Positions 19,631 through 29,830 are shown, counted from the stretch's first letter. The stretch is 64,000 nucleotides of DNA from Marinobacter sp. Arc7-DN-1 (GCF_003441595.1 NZ_CP031848.1:1674001-1738000); one strand, 5' to 3'. Notes: generated by a model from the letters alone, not told the origin. Made by a program: numbers and translations.

Positions 19631-20371
19631 CTAGACCGGCAGCCAGGACGCAAGCATATCCACCAGCCACGGCACCAGCAAGGCGGTGGCAAAAGCCGAG
19701 AGCGCCATCGCCAGCCCGGAAAAGGCCCCCATCTGGGAGCTCACCTGAAAGGCCCGGGCGGTTCCGATGCCGTGCGCCGCGACGCCCATGGCAATGCCCT
19801 TGGCGGTGTCATCCCGTACCCGGATCCACTCAAACAGCTTGGTGCCTAGCACGGCGCCGGTGATCCCGGTGATCACCACCAGCACGGCGGTCAGCGAGGG
19901 AAGCCCGCCTATCTTCTCGGAGATGCCCATAGCCACAGGCGCAGTCGCCGATTTTGGTGCCAGGGACATCTGGATTTCCATGGAGCCGCCAAGCAGCCGG
20001 GCCAAACCAATGGAGCTGCCGGCAGCAATCACCACGCCACAGAACAGTGAGATCGTTACCGGCAACCAGAGTTGGCGCAGTCTGGAAAATTGTTGGTACA
20101 GGGGAACAGCCAGGGCAACTGTGGCCGGCCCCAGCAGGAAATGAACAAACTGGCCACCTTCAAAGTAGTCATTGTAGGAAGTGCCGGTAGCCAGCAACAG
20201 AATGATAAGCATCGCAACCGACGTGACGACCGGATTAGCCAGCGGATTGGAGTTGGTTTTCAGGTATAGCCGGTAGGCCAGGCCATACGCCACCAGGGTA
20301 ATGGTAAGCCCCAGCAGCGGAGAGGCCGACAGGTAAACCCAGATATCTTTCAGACCCGGCTCATTCATCAT
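19631..20371 (-). CDS. lrgB: LrgB/YohK family membrane protein
   Basis: A 246-residue inner-membrane protein with multiple helices and the LrgB signature around LAPKSATAPVAMGISEKIGG and AHGIGTARAFQ. With LrgA it forms a pair linked to control of murein hydrolase activity in Gram-positives and to small-molecule export (pyruvate, glycolate) in other lineages. I start it at the ATG at 20371, preceded by GGAAAGG; it overlaps the 3' end of lrgA, so the two are coupled. Confidence 0.88.
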   Translation of the reverse strand: MMNEPGLKDIWVYLSASPLLGLTITLVAYGLAYRLYLKTNSNPLANPVVTSVAMLIILLLATGTSYNDYFEGGQFVHFLLGPATVALAVPLYQQFSRLRQLWLPVTISLFCGVVIAAGSSIGLARLLGGSMEIQMSLAPKSATAPVAMGISEKIGGLPSLTAVLVVITGITGAVLGTKLFEWIRVRDDTAKGIAMGVAAHGIGTARAFQVSSQMGAFSGLAMALSAFATALLVPWLVDMLASWLPV

Positions 20372-20741
20372 GCTCACCTTTCCCGGCGAGGGGCCGGGTA
20401 AACCAGCGAGTGGTCACCTGCATGATCAGGGCTGTGGCCACCATGGTGATCACGGTACTCAAAAGCAGAGCCAGAGTGATCGGCACCCACTCGTCGGCGA
20501 TGCGGCCAAAATGCGCCATCATGCCCACACCAGCAGGCACGAACAGCAGCGAGAGGTGGCTGAGCAACGCGGTAGACGCCTGATCAACTGACTCTGGCGC
20601 CTTTCCCCGGATCATCAGGGTTATGAATAGCATCACCATGCCAAGCACCGGCCCGGGAATGGGCAGGCCTAGCAGACGAACCGTGATTTCGCCCACTAAC
20701 TGATACACCAGAAGGAGGGTAATACCATTCAGAAAAGTCAT
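20361..20741 (-). CDS. lrgA: LrgA/CidA family holin-like membrane protein
   Basis: A 126-residue protein with four predicted helices and the LrgA/CidA pattern (LPIPGPVLGMVMLF, LFVPAGVGMMAHF). It partners LrgB, encoded next. The start has GGAG seven bases upstream. Homologues act as antiholin/holin-like regulators or as parts of a small organic acid exporter; the sequence does not decide between these. Confidence 0.88.
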   Translation of the reverse strand: MTFLNGITLLLVYQLVGEITVRLLGLPIPGPVLGMVMLFITLMIRGKAPESVDQASTALLSHLSLLFVPAGVGMMAHFGRIADEWVPITLALLLSTVITMVATALIMQVTTRWFTRPLAGKGEHDE

Positions 20742-20901
20742 TTCTTACTCCGCTCAGGTCATCGTCAACCCGCACTGGCGCCGCGTTAAGTACTGAAGGC
20801 GTCAATGATCTGAGCATACGCAGGAAGGACCTGCCAGGAAAGCCCCAAATCGGCAGGGGAAGCGCTCCTCCCCCACTTCTCCGGTATGCACGCCAGCTTA
20901 A

Positions 20902-22929
20902 TCAGGCAACCTTGAAATGAACCACAGACTGCAGCAGTTCCTGAGAGAGGAGCGAAAGATTCTGGCTTGACTCCGCCGTTTGCCCGGATGCTGTTGCAGC
21001 CTGCTCGGCCACGCCCGCAATATTTTCGACATTCAGATTCATTTCATCTGCAACCGTTGTTTGCTGATCGGCAGCACTGGCGATCTGCGTGTTCATGTCG
21101 TTGATCACCGCGACCCGTTCAAGTATCGACTCCAGTGAGCGACCGGTTACTTTGGCCAGCTCGACGCTTTCTCCGGTATTTTTCCTGCTTAACTCGATTA
21201 CCTTGACGGCGTCAGCGGCACCGCATCTCAACTTTTCGATCGTGGCGTCGATCTCTTCGGTGGAACTCTGAGTTCGGGCCGCTAGCGATCGAACCTCATC
21301 CGCAACAACTGCAAATCCACGGCCACCTTCTCCCGCCCGGGCCGCTTCAATGGCGGCGTTCAGGGCAAGCAGGTTGGTTTGTTCCGCGATTCCGTTAATC
21401 ACCTCAAGTACCGTACCGATTTCACTGCTCTGTGACTGCAGCTGAGTCATCACTTGCCCGGCATCTTCCATAGCCTCCGCAAGCACATTAACTTTGGCGA
21501 CCATTTCCTGAAGCACCCCCCGGCCTTCACCGGCTTCGCTATTGGCCTGATTGGCAGCTTCTGCCGCCGCTACCGTATTGCAGGCCACCTCACGAACGGT
21601 AGCGCTGAGTTCACTCATGGCAGAGGCTACCTGTTGGGTTTCAGCCCGCTGCTGAGAAACGCCTGCGGCCGTTTGCTCAGTGACGGCGGACAGCTCTTCC
21701 GCAGCCTGGGCCACTTGCTCCGTCGATTGGATCACGTGCTTAACCACTTTCTCAAAACCTGAGACCATGACATTCAGAGATTGGGCCACACCCGCCAGTT
21801 CATCTTTTCCACGGATGTTAAACCGTGCAGTCAGATCACCTTCACCAAGCTTGCCTGTTGTTTCCTGAAACTCTTCAATGCTGTCGATCACACCGCGATA
21901 GAACGACAGGAACAGGTAAAGCACGACCAGCAGAGCCAGGGCCATGACCGCCAGAGTGATGGTTCTGACCTGTGCAAATCGGCCCTTCCTGGCCGCCATC
22001 AACCCATCCAGCACAGGCAGGGTCTGATCAAAGACATCGAACACCTGATTGATGGCCTGAGTGCCTACGCGTACAACATCTCCTGCGGACACGGACAGTG
22101 TCTCCGGATCAAGCAGTTGGGTCTGAACCAAATCAGAGAGGTTACGAATACTTCTTTTAGTCTGATCCCCCAACTCCTTAAGTTTGGCACCCAACTCCGG
22201 CTTGTAGGAAAATACACGCTCCAGATTGTATTCAAATGCATTGAGTTGCTGGACAATCCTGTCCTGACGAACTGCAAGATCCGCCCATGAACGGCCCTGA
22301 TGTGTGCCAGCTGCAGCCACACCTGCTCCGATCCCACGGGCCTGCCCCATCGACTCGGTCAAAGAGGGAAACTTATTGACTACAAGATCAATCAGATAGA
22401 AGGTATCCACCTCCGGATCCAGGATCAGATTTGAGGCCTCCGCCAGCAACCCCGTGAGCTCAAACAGTTTATCAATCAGGGCAGTATGCGATTCAAAGCT
22501 CTGCGCAGCAGTCATCCCGGTGACCGATCCTGAAAGTCGTTGCCAGTCCCGCTGAATCATCTTCACTTTCCCGGCAATTTCCTTTGAGCTGGCATCTGCG
22601 CTTGCCAGCCGATCCAGATTTTCCAGGGTCTGATCCACTTCTGCAGCTTTGCTTCTGATATCGTTAAGAAAGTCACGGTTTCCACCATGAAAGCCAGCGG
22701 AAAGCCCACGGTGTTGCTGAATGAGGGCCAGAGGCCTGCGGACCAGGTCAATATCCGACAGCCCCTGCCGCTCTTTGTCAACAAAATGGATCTGAGAGGC
22801 CATCTCCGCTTGCAGAAGGTAGCCAAGACCGAACAGGGGGATCAGGAAAACGAGTGAGATGAGGAGAAACTTCTGGGGGTACCGCAGGTTATTCAACAGT
22901 GCCGTACCGGGTCGCAATAAGACTTTCAT
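20902..22929 (-). CDS. Methyl-accepting chemotaxis protein
   Basis: A 675-residue chemoreceptor: an N-terminal membrane helix (about residues 20-42), a large periplasmic helical sensor of about 290 residues, a second membrane helix, a HAMP domain and the cytoplasmic signalling domain with the hairpin tip [20 protein letters not shown]. The sensor starts with [16 protein letters not shown], which resembles the RGxS motif of helical-bundle nitrate/nitrite (NIT-like) sensors, an inference only. ATG 22929 with GAGAGG upstream fits the membrane topology better than the in-frame start at 22968. Confidence 0.92.
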   Translation of the reverse strand: MKVLLRPGTALLNNLRYPQKFLLISLVFLIPLFGLGYLLQAEMASQIHFVDKERQGLSDIDLVRRPLALIQQHRGLSAGFHGGNRDFLNDIRSKAAEVDQTLENLDRLASADASSKEIAGKVKMIQRDWQRLSGSVTGMTAAQSFESHTALIDKLFELTGLLAEASNLILDPEVDTFYLIDLVVNKFPSLTESMGQARGIGAGVAAAGTHQGRSWADLAVRQDRIVQQLNAFEYNLERVFSYKPELGAKLKELGDQTKRSIRNLSDLVQTQLLDPETLSVSAGDVVRVGTQAINQVFDVFDQTLPVLDGLMAARKGRFAQVRTITLAVMALALLVVLYLFLSFYRGVIDSIEEFQETTGKLGEGDLTARFNIRGKDELAGVAQSLNVMVSGFEKVVKHVIQSTEQVAQAAEELSAVTEQTAAGVSQQRAETQQVASAMSELSATVREVACNTVAAAEAANQANSEAGEGRGVLQEMVAKVNVLAEAMEDAGQVMTQLQSQSSEIGTVLEVINGIAEQTNLLALNAAIEAARAGEGGRGFAVVADEVRSLAARTQSSTEEIDATIEKLRCGAADAVKVIELSRKNTGESVELAKVTGRSLESILERVAVINDMNTQIASAADQQTTVADEMNLNVENIAGVAEQAATASGQTAESSQNLSLLSQELLQSVVHFKVA

Positions 22930-23442
22930 GTTGTGGCCTCTCGGGTCGCACCAGCCGCGGAGGCGCACCGTAACCCCAGACCCCGGGCTAGCGAACGGAA
23001 TCTGTCAGGGTGGCTTGCCCGGTATTGCCGCATGGTGGATGTGTTTTTATTTTTTATTACAATCCAGGGAACAAGGCTTTCATTAAGCCTTGCCCAAAAT
23101 TGATTCATAAAGAGTAATGCTTATTGAGAGGCTGACCAGTCAAATCTTGCAAAGATGCGTAACCGTCTTTTACAGGTAGGGCACGCCCATAAACCGCCGC
23201 CGGTATGGACATGGCACTGGATTCCACAGTGCCTCCGGATGTTTTTGTTTTTACCGCAGCCAACCGGTGAAAAGTAGCACAGACTGTTCACTTGCGGGAG
23301 CATTCAACAGCAACCGCTTGTAACCGGGAAACCACGAAAACCAGAGAACTTTCTGGCCGGGAGGATCGTGTCCTGAAGCAGTTATCAGTATACTTGCAAC
23401 AGATAACTAAAATACCTGGACACTCGTGGAGACACTCAAGGA
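22930..23442. other. Intergenic region between divergent chemoreceptor and wax ester synthase genes
   Basis: 513 bases without a convincing gene. I see two perfect small hairpins, CAAGGCTT / AAGCCTTG (23071-23091) and GGCACTG / CAGTGCC (23213-23233, followed within 15 bases by a T-rich tract). The chemoreceptor leader is at least partly transcribed from here. No known riboswitch consensus was recognised. Confidence 0.5.
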
Positions 23443-24924
23443 ATGAAACGCCTGGGAACCCTGGATGCCTCTTGGCTGGCAGTAGAATCCGAAGACACCC
23501 CGATGCACGTGGGCAATCTGCAGATCTTTTCGCTACCCGAAGGCGCCCCTGAAACCTTTCTTCGGGACATGATCACCCGCATGAAAGAAACCGGCGACGT
23601 AGCGCCTCCGTGGTGCTACAAGCTTGCCTGGTCCGGCTTTCTGGGCCGGGTACTGGCACCGGCCTGGAAAACCGATAAGGACATCGACCTGGATTACCAT
23701 GTCCGCCACTCTGCCCTGCCCCGACCTGGCGGTGAACGTGAACTGGGCATTCTGGTTTCGCGGCTGCACTCCAACCCCCTCGATTTCGCCCGCCCGCTCT
23801 GGGAGTGCCATGTCATCGAAGGGCTGGAGAACAACCGCTTTGCCCTGTACACCAAGATGCATCATTCAATGATTGATGGCATCAGTGGTGTTCGCCTGAT
23901 GCAACGGGTGCTGACCACAGACCCGGACAAAAAGGACATGCCTCCCCCCTGGTCGGTTCGGCCAGAGCGCCGCCGGGGCAGCAAAACCGATTCCGAAGCC
24001 AGCGTACCGGCTGCATTTTCACAGGCCATGGATGCCCTGAAGTTGCAGGCCGATATGGCACCACGGCTGTGGCAGGCGGGGAACCGGCTGGTCCATTCGG
24101 TCCGCCACCCGGAGGATGGCCTCACCGCGCCTTTCACCGGGCCGGTGTCGAAGATCAATCACCGGGTAACCGGCCAGCGCCGGTTCGCCACCCAGCATTA
24201 CCAGCTGGAACGCATCAAAGCGCTCTCCCAGGTATCGGGCGGCTCCCTGAACGATATCGTGCTGTACCTCTGCGGGACCGCCCTCCGGCGCTTTCTGCTT
24301 GAGCAGGATGAGTTACCCGACACCCCCCTCACGGCCGGTATACCGGTTAATATCCGGCCAGCCGGTGACCAGGGCACAGGCACCCAGATCAGCTTTATAA
24401 TCGCCTCCCTGGCGACCGACGAACCGGACCCGCTAACGCGACTGCAAAATATCAAGACATCAAGCCGGCGCGCGAAAGAACACCTGCAGAAGCTGCCCAA
24501 GAGCGCACTGACCCAGTACACCATGTTGCTGATGTCGCCCTACATTCTCCAATTGATGTCCGGGCTGGGCGGGCGAATGCGCCCGGTGTTCAACGTCACC
24601 ATCTCCAATGTACCCGGCCCCCAGAGAACGCTCTACTATGAGGGCGCCAGGCTGGAGGCCATGTACCCGGTGTCATTGATTACCCACGGCGGCGCACTGA
24701 ACATTACCTGCCTGAGTTATGCGGGGTCCCTGAACTTCGGCTATACCGGTTGCCGGGATACCCTGCCAAGCATGCAAAAACTGGCGGTGTATACCGGAGA
24801 GGCACTGGATGAGCTGGAAAGTCTGATTTTGCCGCCGCCGTCGAAGCCTGAAGCCGCAACAAAAAAAACGGGAACTGCAGCAAAACCCCGGGCATCGCGA
24901 AAGAAGGCCGCACCGAAAGAGTGA
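23443..24924 (+). CDS. Wax ester synthase / diacylglycerol acyltransferase
   Basis: A 493-residue bifunctional acyltransferase that esterifies fatty alcohols (or diacylglycerol) with acyl-CoA to make storage lipid. The catalytic motif HHSMIDG occupies residues 140-146, PLW is at 118-120, and the conserved ND motif is in GGSLNDIVLYLCG. The C-terminal tail is Lys/Ala/Pro-rich, as in some family members. AAGGA precedes the start. Marinobacter species are known wax ester producers, which supports the assignment of the host lineage. Confidence 0.93.
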   Translation: MKRLGTLDASWLAVESEDTPMHVGNLQIFSLPEGAPETFLRDMITRMKETGDVAPPWCYKLAWSGFLGRVLAPAWKTDKDIDLDYHVRHSALPRPGGERELGILVSRLHSNPLDFARPLWECHVIEGLENNRFALYTKMHHSMIDGISGVRLMQRVLTTDPDKKDMPPPWSVRPERRRGSKTDSEASVPAAFSQAMDALKLQADMAPRLWQAGNRLVHSVRHPEDGLTAPFTGPVSKINHRVTGQRRFATQHYQLERIKALSQVSGGSLNDIVLYLCGTALRRFLLEQDELPDTPLTAGIPVNIRPAGDQGTGTQISFIIASLATDEPDPLTRLQNIKTSSRRAKEHLQKLPKSALTQYTMLLMSPYILQLMSGLGGRMRPVFNVTISNVPGPQRTLYYEGARLEAMYPVSLITHGGALNITCLSYAGSLNFGYTGCRDTLPSMQKLAVYTGEALDELESLILPPPSKPEAATKKTGTAAKPRASRKKAAPKE

Positions 24925-24948
24925 AGGTGTCCCCGGCCGGGCCCTGAC

Positions 24949-25575
24949 TCAGCCCGGGCTTTTCCAGTTAGCAGCGCCCACGAAGATCAGCTGAAGGAAG
25001 CGGGTAGTCCGCTTCCGGATCTGCTCAATCTGGTAATCATCATCCGGTGAAACACCCAACAGGTCGGTCAGGCTGAAGGCGACGCTTCGCACCACCAGAT
25101 CAGCGGTCATATCCAGATCCTGGTCGGTAAGGTGATCCACCAGCCTCAACCTGCGCAGGTCGTTGGCCAGCTCGCTGGCGAAGAACCGCATTTCGCTGCG
25201 AATGCCCTCCTGCACTGCCCGGCTCTCGCCGGCAAGCCCTTGGGCCATGAACATAAAAAAGCTCCGGTTGGCCTGGGCATGGCTGATGAAGATAGCCACG
25301 GATTCTTCAATCAGCTTGTCCGCCTGCAACACATTAGCCCGGGCCTCACGCATCATCCGGCGCAATACCAGCCCCAGCTCATCCACCAGCTGCAAGCCCA
25401 GGTCATCCATATTGCGGAAGTGGCGATAGAACGAGGTTGGAACCACCCCGGCCTGCCGCGTTACCTCCCGGATACCCAGACTGGCGAAATGCCGCCCCTT
25501 CCCCACCAGTGTTAACGCCGCATTCATCAGTTTCTCGCGGGTTTCACCGGGCTTTCTTCGTTGTTTTTCCGCCAT
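24949..25575 (-). CDS. desT: TetR family regulator, DesT-like
   Basis: A 208-residue TetR-type repressor: the N-terminal HTH (GETREKLMNAALTLVG, VTRQAGVVPTSFYRHF) and an all-helical ligand domain. It is divergent from a ferredoxin-reductase/desaturase pair exactly as desT is from desCB in Pseudomonas aeruginosa, where DesT senses the acyl-CoA saturated/unsaturated ratio. By analogy it should regulate the neighbouring pair through the operators at 25701-25737. ATG 25575 fits the family start and has a purine-rich site upstream; 25623 is a longer in-frame alternative. Confidence 0.8.
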   Translation of the reverse strand: MAEKQRRKPGETREKLMNAALTLVGKGRHFASLGIREVTRQAGVVPTSFYRHFRNMDDLGLQLVDELGLVLRRMMREARANVLQADKLIEESVAIFISHAQANRSFFMFMAQGLAGESRAVQEGIRSEMRFFASELANDLRRLRLVDHLTDQDLDMTADLVVRSVAFSLTDLLGVSPDDDYQIEQIRKRTTRFLQLIFVGAANWKSPG

Positions 25576-25700
25576 CGCCTGCCCGTAATGACTGCCGTTG
25601 ATCAATGGCTGACAAGTGTACACATCCCGAAAAATAAAAGTACAGAAAGCGTGTCATTTTGCGCCAATGCCCAGGCACCCATTGCCTCCCTCCACAACCC

Positions 25701-25718
25701 TGTGTACATTCGTACACA
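25701..25718. promoter_or_regulatory. Operator 1 in the desT-desC promoter region
   Basis: Perfect inverted repeat TGTGTAC-ATTC-GTACACA. It lies 53-70 bases upstream of the reductase start. TetR-type regulators bind such palindromes. Confidence 0.6.
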
Positions 25719-25721
25719 TTA

Positions 25722-25737
25722 GTGTACAAGTGTGCAC
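25722..25737. promoter_or_regulatory. Operator 2 in the desT-desC promoter region
   Basis: GTGTAC-AAGT-GTGCAC, the same half-site with one mismatch, centred exactly 20 bases from operator 1 (about two helical turns). A further GTGTACAC lies at 25616-25623 near the regulator's start. Confidence 0.55.
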
Positions 25738-25770
25738 ATCGGAACAGAATATTTACGGGAGACAAGCACC

Positions 25771-26874
25771 ATGTTAGCCAAACAGACCCAGAGCCGAACG
25801 CTGCACTGGCTTGGCAGGCAGCTATTTAACCGGGATGACCCGGCTGCATTTTTCGACCCGCTGCTTGAGTCCATCAATCCGATGTGGATACAAGAGTACA
25901 CACCGGCACGGGTGGAACAGATCATCCAGGAAACCCCGGACACCAAAACCCTGGTACTGCAGCCGTCCCGAAGATGGTCCGGATTCAGGGCCGGTCAGCA
26001 TGTGAACATCTGTGTTGATGTGGGTGGCATTCGCCGTAATCGCAGCTTCAGTCTCTCCAGCTCCCCGATTCTCTGGCAGGAACAGGGGCGGGCAACCCTG
26101 ACCATCAAGCGCCTGCCGGGCGGACGGGTGACCAACTGGATACACGATGACCTCCAGACCGGCACGGTGATCGGAATGGGCGAGGCCTTTGGTGACTTTC
26201 AGATTCCCGAACCGGCTCGACCGGTGCTGTTCATCGCGGGAGGCAGCGGGATCACGCCGGTGCTGAGCCAGCTTGAAACCATGGCCGCCACCAATTACCG
26301 GGCGCCGGTGACGCTGCTGTATTTTGTGCGCATAGAGGACGACGTAATCGCCCGGGAAAAACTTCAGGCCCTGGCAGCACGCTACGGCGCGCTGACCCTG
26401 CACATCATCACAACCCACGAGACAGACACACCCCGCTACCTGTGCGACGCGGATCTTGGCTCAATACCCGGGATCAATGCACGGCAGGTTTACCTTTGCG
26501 GCCCGAAAGGGCTGATGGACCTGGCCCGGGAGCTACTCCACCAGCGTGGCATTGCCGACACAGACATCCACAGCACGTTCTTTTCGGTGCCACAGGCCGA
26601 TCCGGGTAACGAGCCACTGGGAGGGCAGGTCCGGTTTTCCGAAAGCAAACTGGGGGTTGGCTCCGAGGGCGATGCCACCCTGCTGGAAATAGCCGAGGCG
26701 GCCGGCCTGTCACCCCGCTACGGCTGCCGGATGGGCATTTGCCACCAATGCAGCTGCCGCAAAACCGCCGGCACCGTAATCAATCGTCTGACCGGTCAGG
26801 CCTCCGGTCACGGCGAAGAAAACGTCCAGCTTTGCATTTCGGTGCCCAAGGGTCCGGTTTCCATCGACATTTAA
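25771..26874 (+). CDS. desC: Ferredoxin reductase-type oxidoreductase (DesC-like)
   Basis: A 367-residue electron-transfer protein: a FAD-binding barrel (RNRSFSLSSSP), an NAD(P) domain (FIAGGSGITPVLSQLE) and a C-terminal plant-type 2Fe-2S ferredoxin domain with CRMGICHQCSC and a last Cys in VQLCIS. It should pass electrons from NADPH to the desaturase encoded 54 bases downstream. ATG 25771 has GGGAG upstream; a longer GTG frame from 25732 would start inside operator 2. This matches the DesC role in the P. aeruginosa DesCB acyl-CoA delta-9 system. Confidence 0.88.
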   Translation: MLAKQTQSRTLHWLGRQLFNRDDPAAFFDPLLESINPMWIQEYTPARVEQIIQETPDTKTLVLQPSRRWSGFRAGQHVNICVDVGGIRRNRSFSLSSSPILWQEQGRATLTIKRLPGGRVTNWIHDDLQTGTVIGMGEAFGDFQIPEPARPVLFIAGGSGITPVLSQLETMAATNYRAPVTLLYFVRIEDDVIAREKLQALAARYGALTLHIITTHETDTPRYLCDADLGSIPGINARQVYLCGPKGLMDLARELLHQRGIADTDIHSTFFSVPQADPGNEPLGGQVRFSESKLGVGSEGDATLLEIAEAAGLSPRYGCRMGICHQCSCRKTAGTVINRLTGQASGHGEENVQLCISVPKGPVSIDI

Positions 26875-26928
26875 TGACCAACACCCGATTTCATCGCGGA
26901 GCCTTGAAGCTCCGCAAGGAGTAACACC

Positions 26929-28005
26929 ATGAAACACATGACCGAAGCACAGCTCTCGGAACTCGAACAGGATCTCAACGTCATCCGGGAGGAGGTGATT
27001 GCCGATCTCGGCGAGCGGGACGCCCAACACATCCGTCGTATGGTGCGCCTCCACCGGATGCTGGAAGTCGGAGGCCGGGTGATGATGCCCCTCGGCTTCA
27101 TCCCACCGGTCTTCGTTGCAGCAACCGCAACTCTTGGGGCTGCCAAGATTCTGGAAAATATGGAGATTGGCCACAATGTGATGCATGGCCAGTACGACTG
27201 GATGAACGACCCGAGCCTGCACTCCCAGACTTACGAATGGGACACCGTCTGTACCGGTGATTCCTGGCGCCGCACCCACAACTATGAGCACCACACCTAC
27301 ACCAACATCATCGGCAAGGACCGGGACTACGGGTACGCGGTTCTGCGCCTGAGCAATGATGAGCCCTGGAAGCCCTGGCATGCCCTGCAGTTCATCAACT
27401 ACGTTCTGCTCAGCGTGTTTTTCCAGTGGGGTGTGGGCCTGCACGAACTCGAAACCGAGAAGCTTCGGCGCAGGGAGATCAGCTGGCGCGAGAAGCTGCC
27501 GTTCCTGAAAGAATTCGCCCGCAAAGGTGGCCGGCAGGCGTTCAAGGACTATGTGTTCTTTCCGTTGGTCACCTTCCCGGTGGCCCCCATTGTTCTGGCC
27601 GGAAACGTTGGCGCCAACCTGATACGCAATCTCTGGTCATCAACGGTCATTTTCTGCGGCCACTTTACCCGGGACGCCGAGACCTTCAGCGAGGAGGAAT
27701 GCGAAGGCGAGAGCAAGGGTCACTGGTACCTTCGCCAGCTAACCGGCTCCTCAAACTTTACCGGGGGCCGCTGGCTGCATATTTTGAGCGGGCATCTGAG
27801 TTACCAGGTGGAACACCATGTGTTTCCCAACCTGCCGGCACACCGTTACCCGGAGATTTCCGGGAAAGTACAGGCGGTCTGCCAGAAGCATGGCATTCAC
27901 TACAACACCGGGAGTTTCGCCCGGCAGTACGGTACCGTATTGAAGCGGATCCTCCGGCACTCCCTGCCCGAACGTCTTGGAGGAGGGGCCGCCACTACGG
28001 CATAA
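26929..28005 (+). CDS. desB: Membrane fatty acid desaturase (DesB-like)
   Basis: A 358-residue di-iron membrane desaturase. Three histidine boxes are visible: GHNVMH (residues 81-86), HNYEHH (117-122) and, near the C-terminus, QVEHHVFP. Two hydrophobic regions span the membrane. It should insert a cis double bond into acyl-CoA with electrons from the preceding reductase, using O2. AAGGAG precedes the ATG. The 3' end overlaps the convergent cyclase gene by 11 bases. Confidence 0.9.
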   Translation: MKHMTEAQLSELEQDLNVIREEVIADLGERDAQHIRRMVRLHRMLEVGGRVMMPLGFIPPVFVAATATLGAAKILENMEIGHNVMHGQYDWMNDPSLHSQTYEWDTVCTGDSWRRTHNYEHHTYTNIIGKDRDYGYAVLRLSNDEPWKPWHALQFINYVLLSVFFQWGVGLHELETEKLRRREISWREKLPFLKEFARKGGRQAFKDYVFFPLVTFPVAPIVLAGNVGANLIRNLWSSTVIFCGHFTRDAETFSEEECEGESKGHWYLRQLTGSSNFTGGRWLHILSGHLSYQVEHHVFPNLPAHRYPEISGKVQAVCQKHGIHYNTGSFARQYGTVLKRILRHSLPERLGGGAATTA

Positions 28006-29830
28006 CGGGCTCGCAGGTTCCGGAATGCAGGTTGCCGGGCGAATGGACCGTCACCCGGTTCCGGCCAGCCTGCTTGGAGGCATAGAGAGCCTCGTCCGCC
28101 GCCGCAATCAGCTCGCACGGGTCCACGGAAGTGCCACCGGGCGCCATCGCCACGCCAAGACTGACAGTCACCGCAACCGGGCGCCCTTCCCATTCAAATT
28201 GAAGATTACGCTCAACCGTTGCGCGAACCTTCTCCGCGAGCGCCCTGGCTCCGGTGGCATCAGTGTAAGGCAGGATAATGGCAAACTCTTCTCCGCCATA
28301 GCGCGCGACTATATCCGTCCCACGCCGGACAACCATCGTCAAGGTGTCAGCGAGCCGCTGCAGGCACGCATCCCCGGCCTGATGCCCCAGACTATCGTTA
28401 AAGGATTTGAAATGATCCACATCGACCATGATCAGGGCCATAGGACCCTGACGCCGGCAACGGGCAGCTTCTTCCGCCAAGCGGGCATCAAAATAGCGAC
28501 GATTGAATACGCCTGTTAATCCATCCGTTGAGCTCAGGGCTTCCAGTTGCCTGTTGGCGGACTCCAGCTCCGAGGTTCGCTCGGCAACCCGGGATTCCAG
28601 CTTTTCGTTCATTTCCTGCTGGATTTGCTGGGTCTTGAGCGACATATGCCTCAGGCGGTCAGCCAGGGCAATGGACAGCAGAATGACTTCGAAAGCCGAG
28701 CCGATCTGGATGCCGAACTCGGTGAGAAAGTTGGCTGGCACCAGGGCAAACGTCTTCAGAGTGTACAGAAGCATCCCGGACAACAAGGCGGTCCAGGCCA
28801 CCATGAAATAGCGGGCCGGCCGGAACCTGCGATACAGGCAAAGCCCACCTGCCAGGATAACGAATCCAACCGACACGGCTGCCATAAAGGTGTTTACCCG
28901 GATTACCGGGCCATAGTCCGGCCAGAACAGTGCCCCCGCCCCGGCGAGAACAAAGAACACCATCAGCGAAAGGAACACTTTTTCAAGCCGGGGTGCGTTC
29001 TCCCTGAGAGCCAGGAACGAACGGGAGAATCCGAGAACACAGAACATGCCGGTAGCAATCAGGAACGCCACCGCACGATTGTTCCACCAGGGCGATTCCG
29101 GCCAGAGATGCTCAAAGGCGAGCCCATTCAGGGTGAACTGGAGCAAGCCATAGGACAGGATATAGGACACGTACCACAGGTAGTTGGTATCCCTGAACGA
29201 CACGAAGATCAGAAAATTGAAGATCGCCATGGAAACGAGAAGCCCGTAATAGAGTCCCAGCAGGAACCGCTCCTGGTGATCCGCCGAACTGAAGTCATCC
29301 GAGTTCCACAGCAGGGTACGCATCTGCACAGCCCCGGAGGTCCTGACACGGAAAAACAGGTCAACACTCTGCCCCGTCGGCAGCTTCAGGAAAAAATTGA
29401 TATTGTGGTGGTCCTTGGGGCGCTGCCGAAAGGGGATCGCGTCTCCCGCTATCTGACGACCAACGCTCCCGTCCGCCCTGACAAAGAAAACTTCCATTTC
29501 ATCAATGATCGGATACAGGCCTTCAATCACCCAGCGATCATTTGGGCTGGAACTGTTGATAACCCGGGTGTGGAACCAGTAGGTCGAATCGGTAAAGCCG
29601 AAGTTATAAGCTTCATCCGGAATGCCAACGGATGCAATTTGCGGCCAGCGCCGGACGATCTGGGAGATATTCAGGCTGGAAGAAGGATCTTCATAGTAGG
29701 TTAAATGGCGGGATATATCGAGCCTTCCGCTGTCCTCATCCAGCACAACGGGAAAACTGTCCGGTGTTCCGGTTGCGGACGCGCCTGCCGAACACAGCGC
29801 CAGCAACACCAGCAAGGCAATATGAATCAA
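27995..29830 (-). CDS. 7TMR-DISM diguanylate cyclase
   Basis: A 611-residue membrane sensor: a signal peptide, a periplasmic 7TMR-DISMED2 domain (about residues 30-170), seven transmembrane helices (about 190-385), a short coiled coil and a GGDEF domain. The active-site loop is RYGGEEF, with an RxxD inhibitory site (RGTD) five residues before it, so it should make cyclic di-GMP and be product-inhibited. Stand-alone gene between desB and nsrR. The extracellular ligand is unknown; DISMED2 domains are thought to bind carbohydrates or similar molecules. Confidence 0.88.
   Translation of the reverse strand: MIHIALLVLLALCSAGASATGTPDSFPVVLDEDSGRLDISRHLTYYEDPSSSLNISQIVRRWPQIASVGIPDEAYNFGFTDSTYWFHTRVINSSSPNDRWVIEGLYPIIDEMEVFFVRADGSVGRQIAGDAIPFRQRPKDHHNINFFLKLPTGQSVDLFFRVRTSGAVQMRTLLWNSDDFSSADHQERFLLGLYYGLLVSMAIFNFLIFVSFRDTNYLWYVSYILSYGLLQFTLNGLAFEHLWPESPWWNNRAVAFLIATGMFCVLGFSRSFLALRENAPRLEKVFLSLMVFFVLAGAGALFWPDYGPVIRVNTFMAAVSVGFVILAGGLCLYRRFRPARYFMVAWTALLSGMLLYTLKTFALVPANFLTEFGIQIGSAFEVILLSIALADRLRHMSLKTQQIQQEMNEKLESRVAERTSELESANRQLEALSSTDGLTGVFNRRYFDARLAEEAARCRRQGPMALIMVDVDHFKSFNDSLGHQAGDACLQRLADTLTMVVRRGTDIVARYGGEEFAIILPYTDATGARALAEKVRATVERNLQFEWEGRPVAVTVSLGVAMAPGGTSVDPCELIAAADEALYASKQAGRNRVTVHSPGNLHSGTCEPVMP

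Noticed and set aside
22930-23300. Possible cyclic di-GMP (GEMM) riboswitch in the chemoreceptor leader
   Set aside because: A GGGCAAGCC stretch resembles part of the motif, but the GACGCAAAGCC element and the paired second stem are missing.
23121-23303. 60-codon minus-strand ORF with a CPTC zinc-ribbon-like motif
   Set aside because: No ribosome site, covers hairpins in the chemoreceptor/wax synthase gap, and the cysteine spacing is not a known ribbon.
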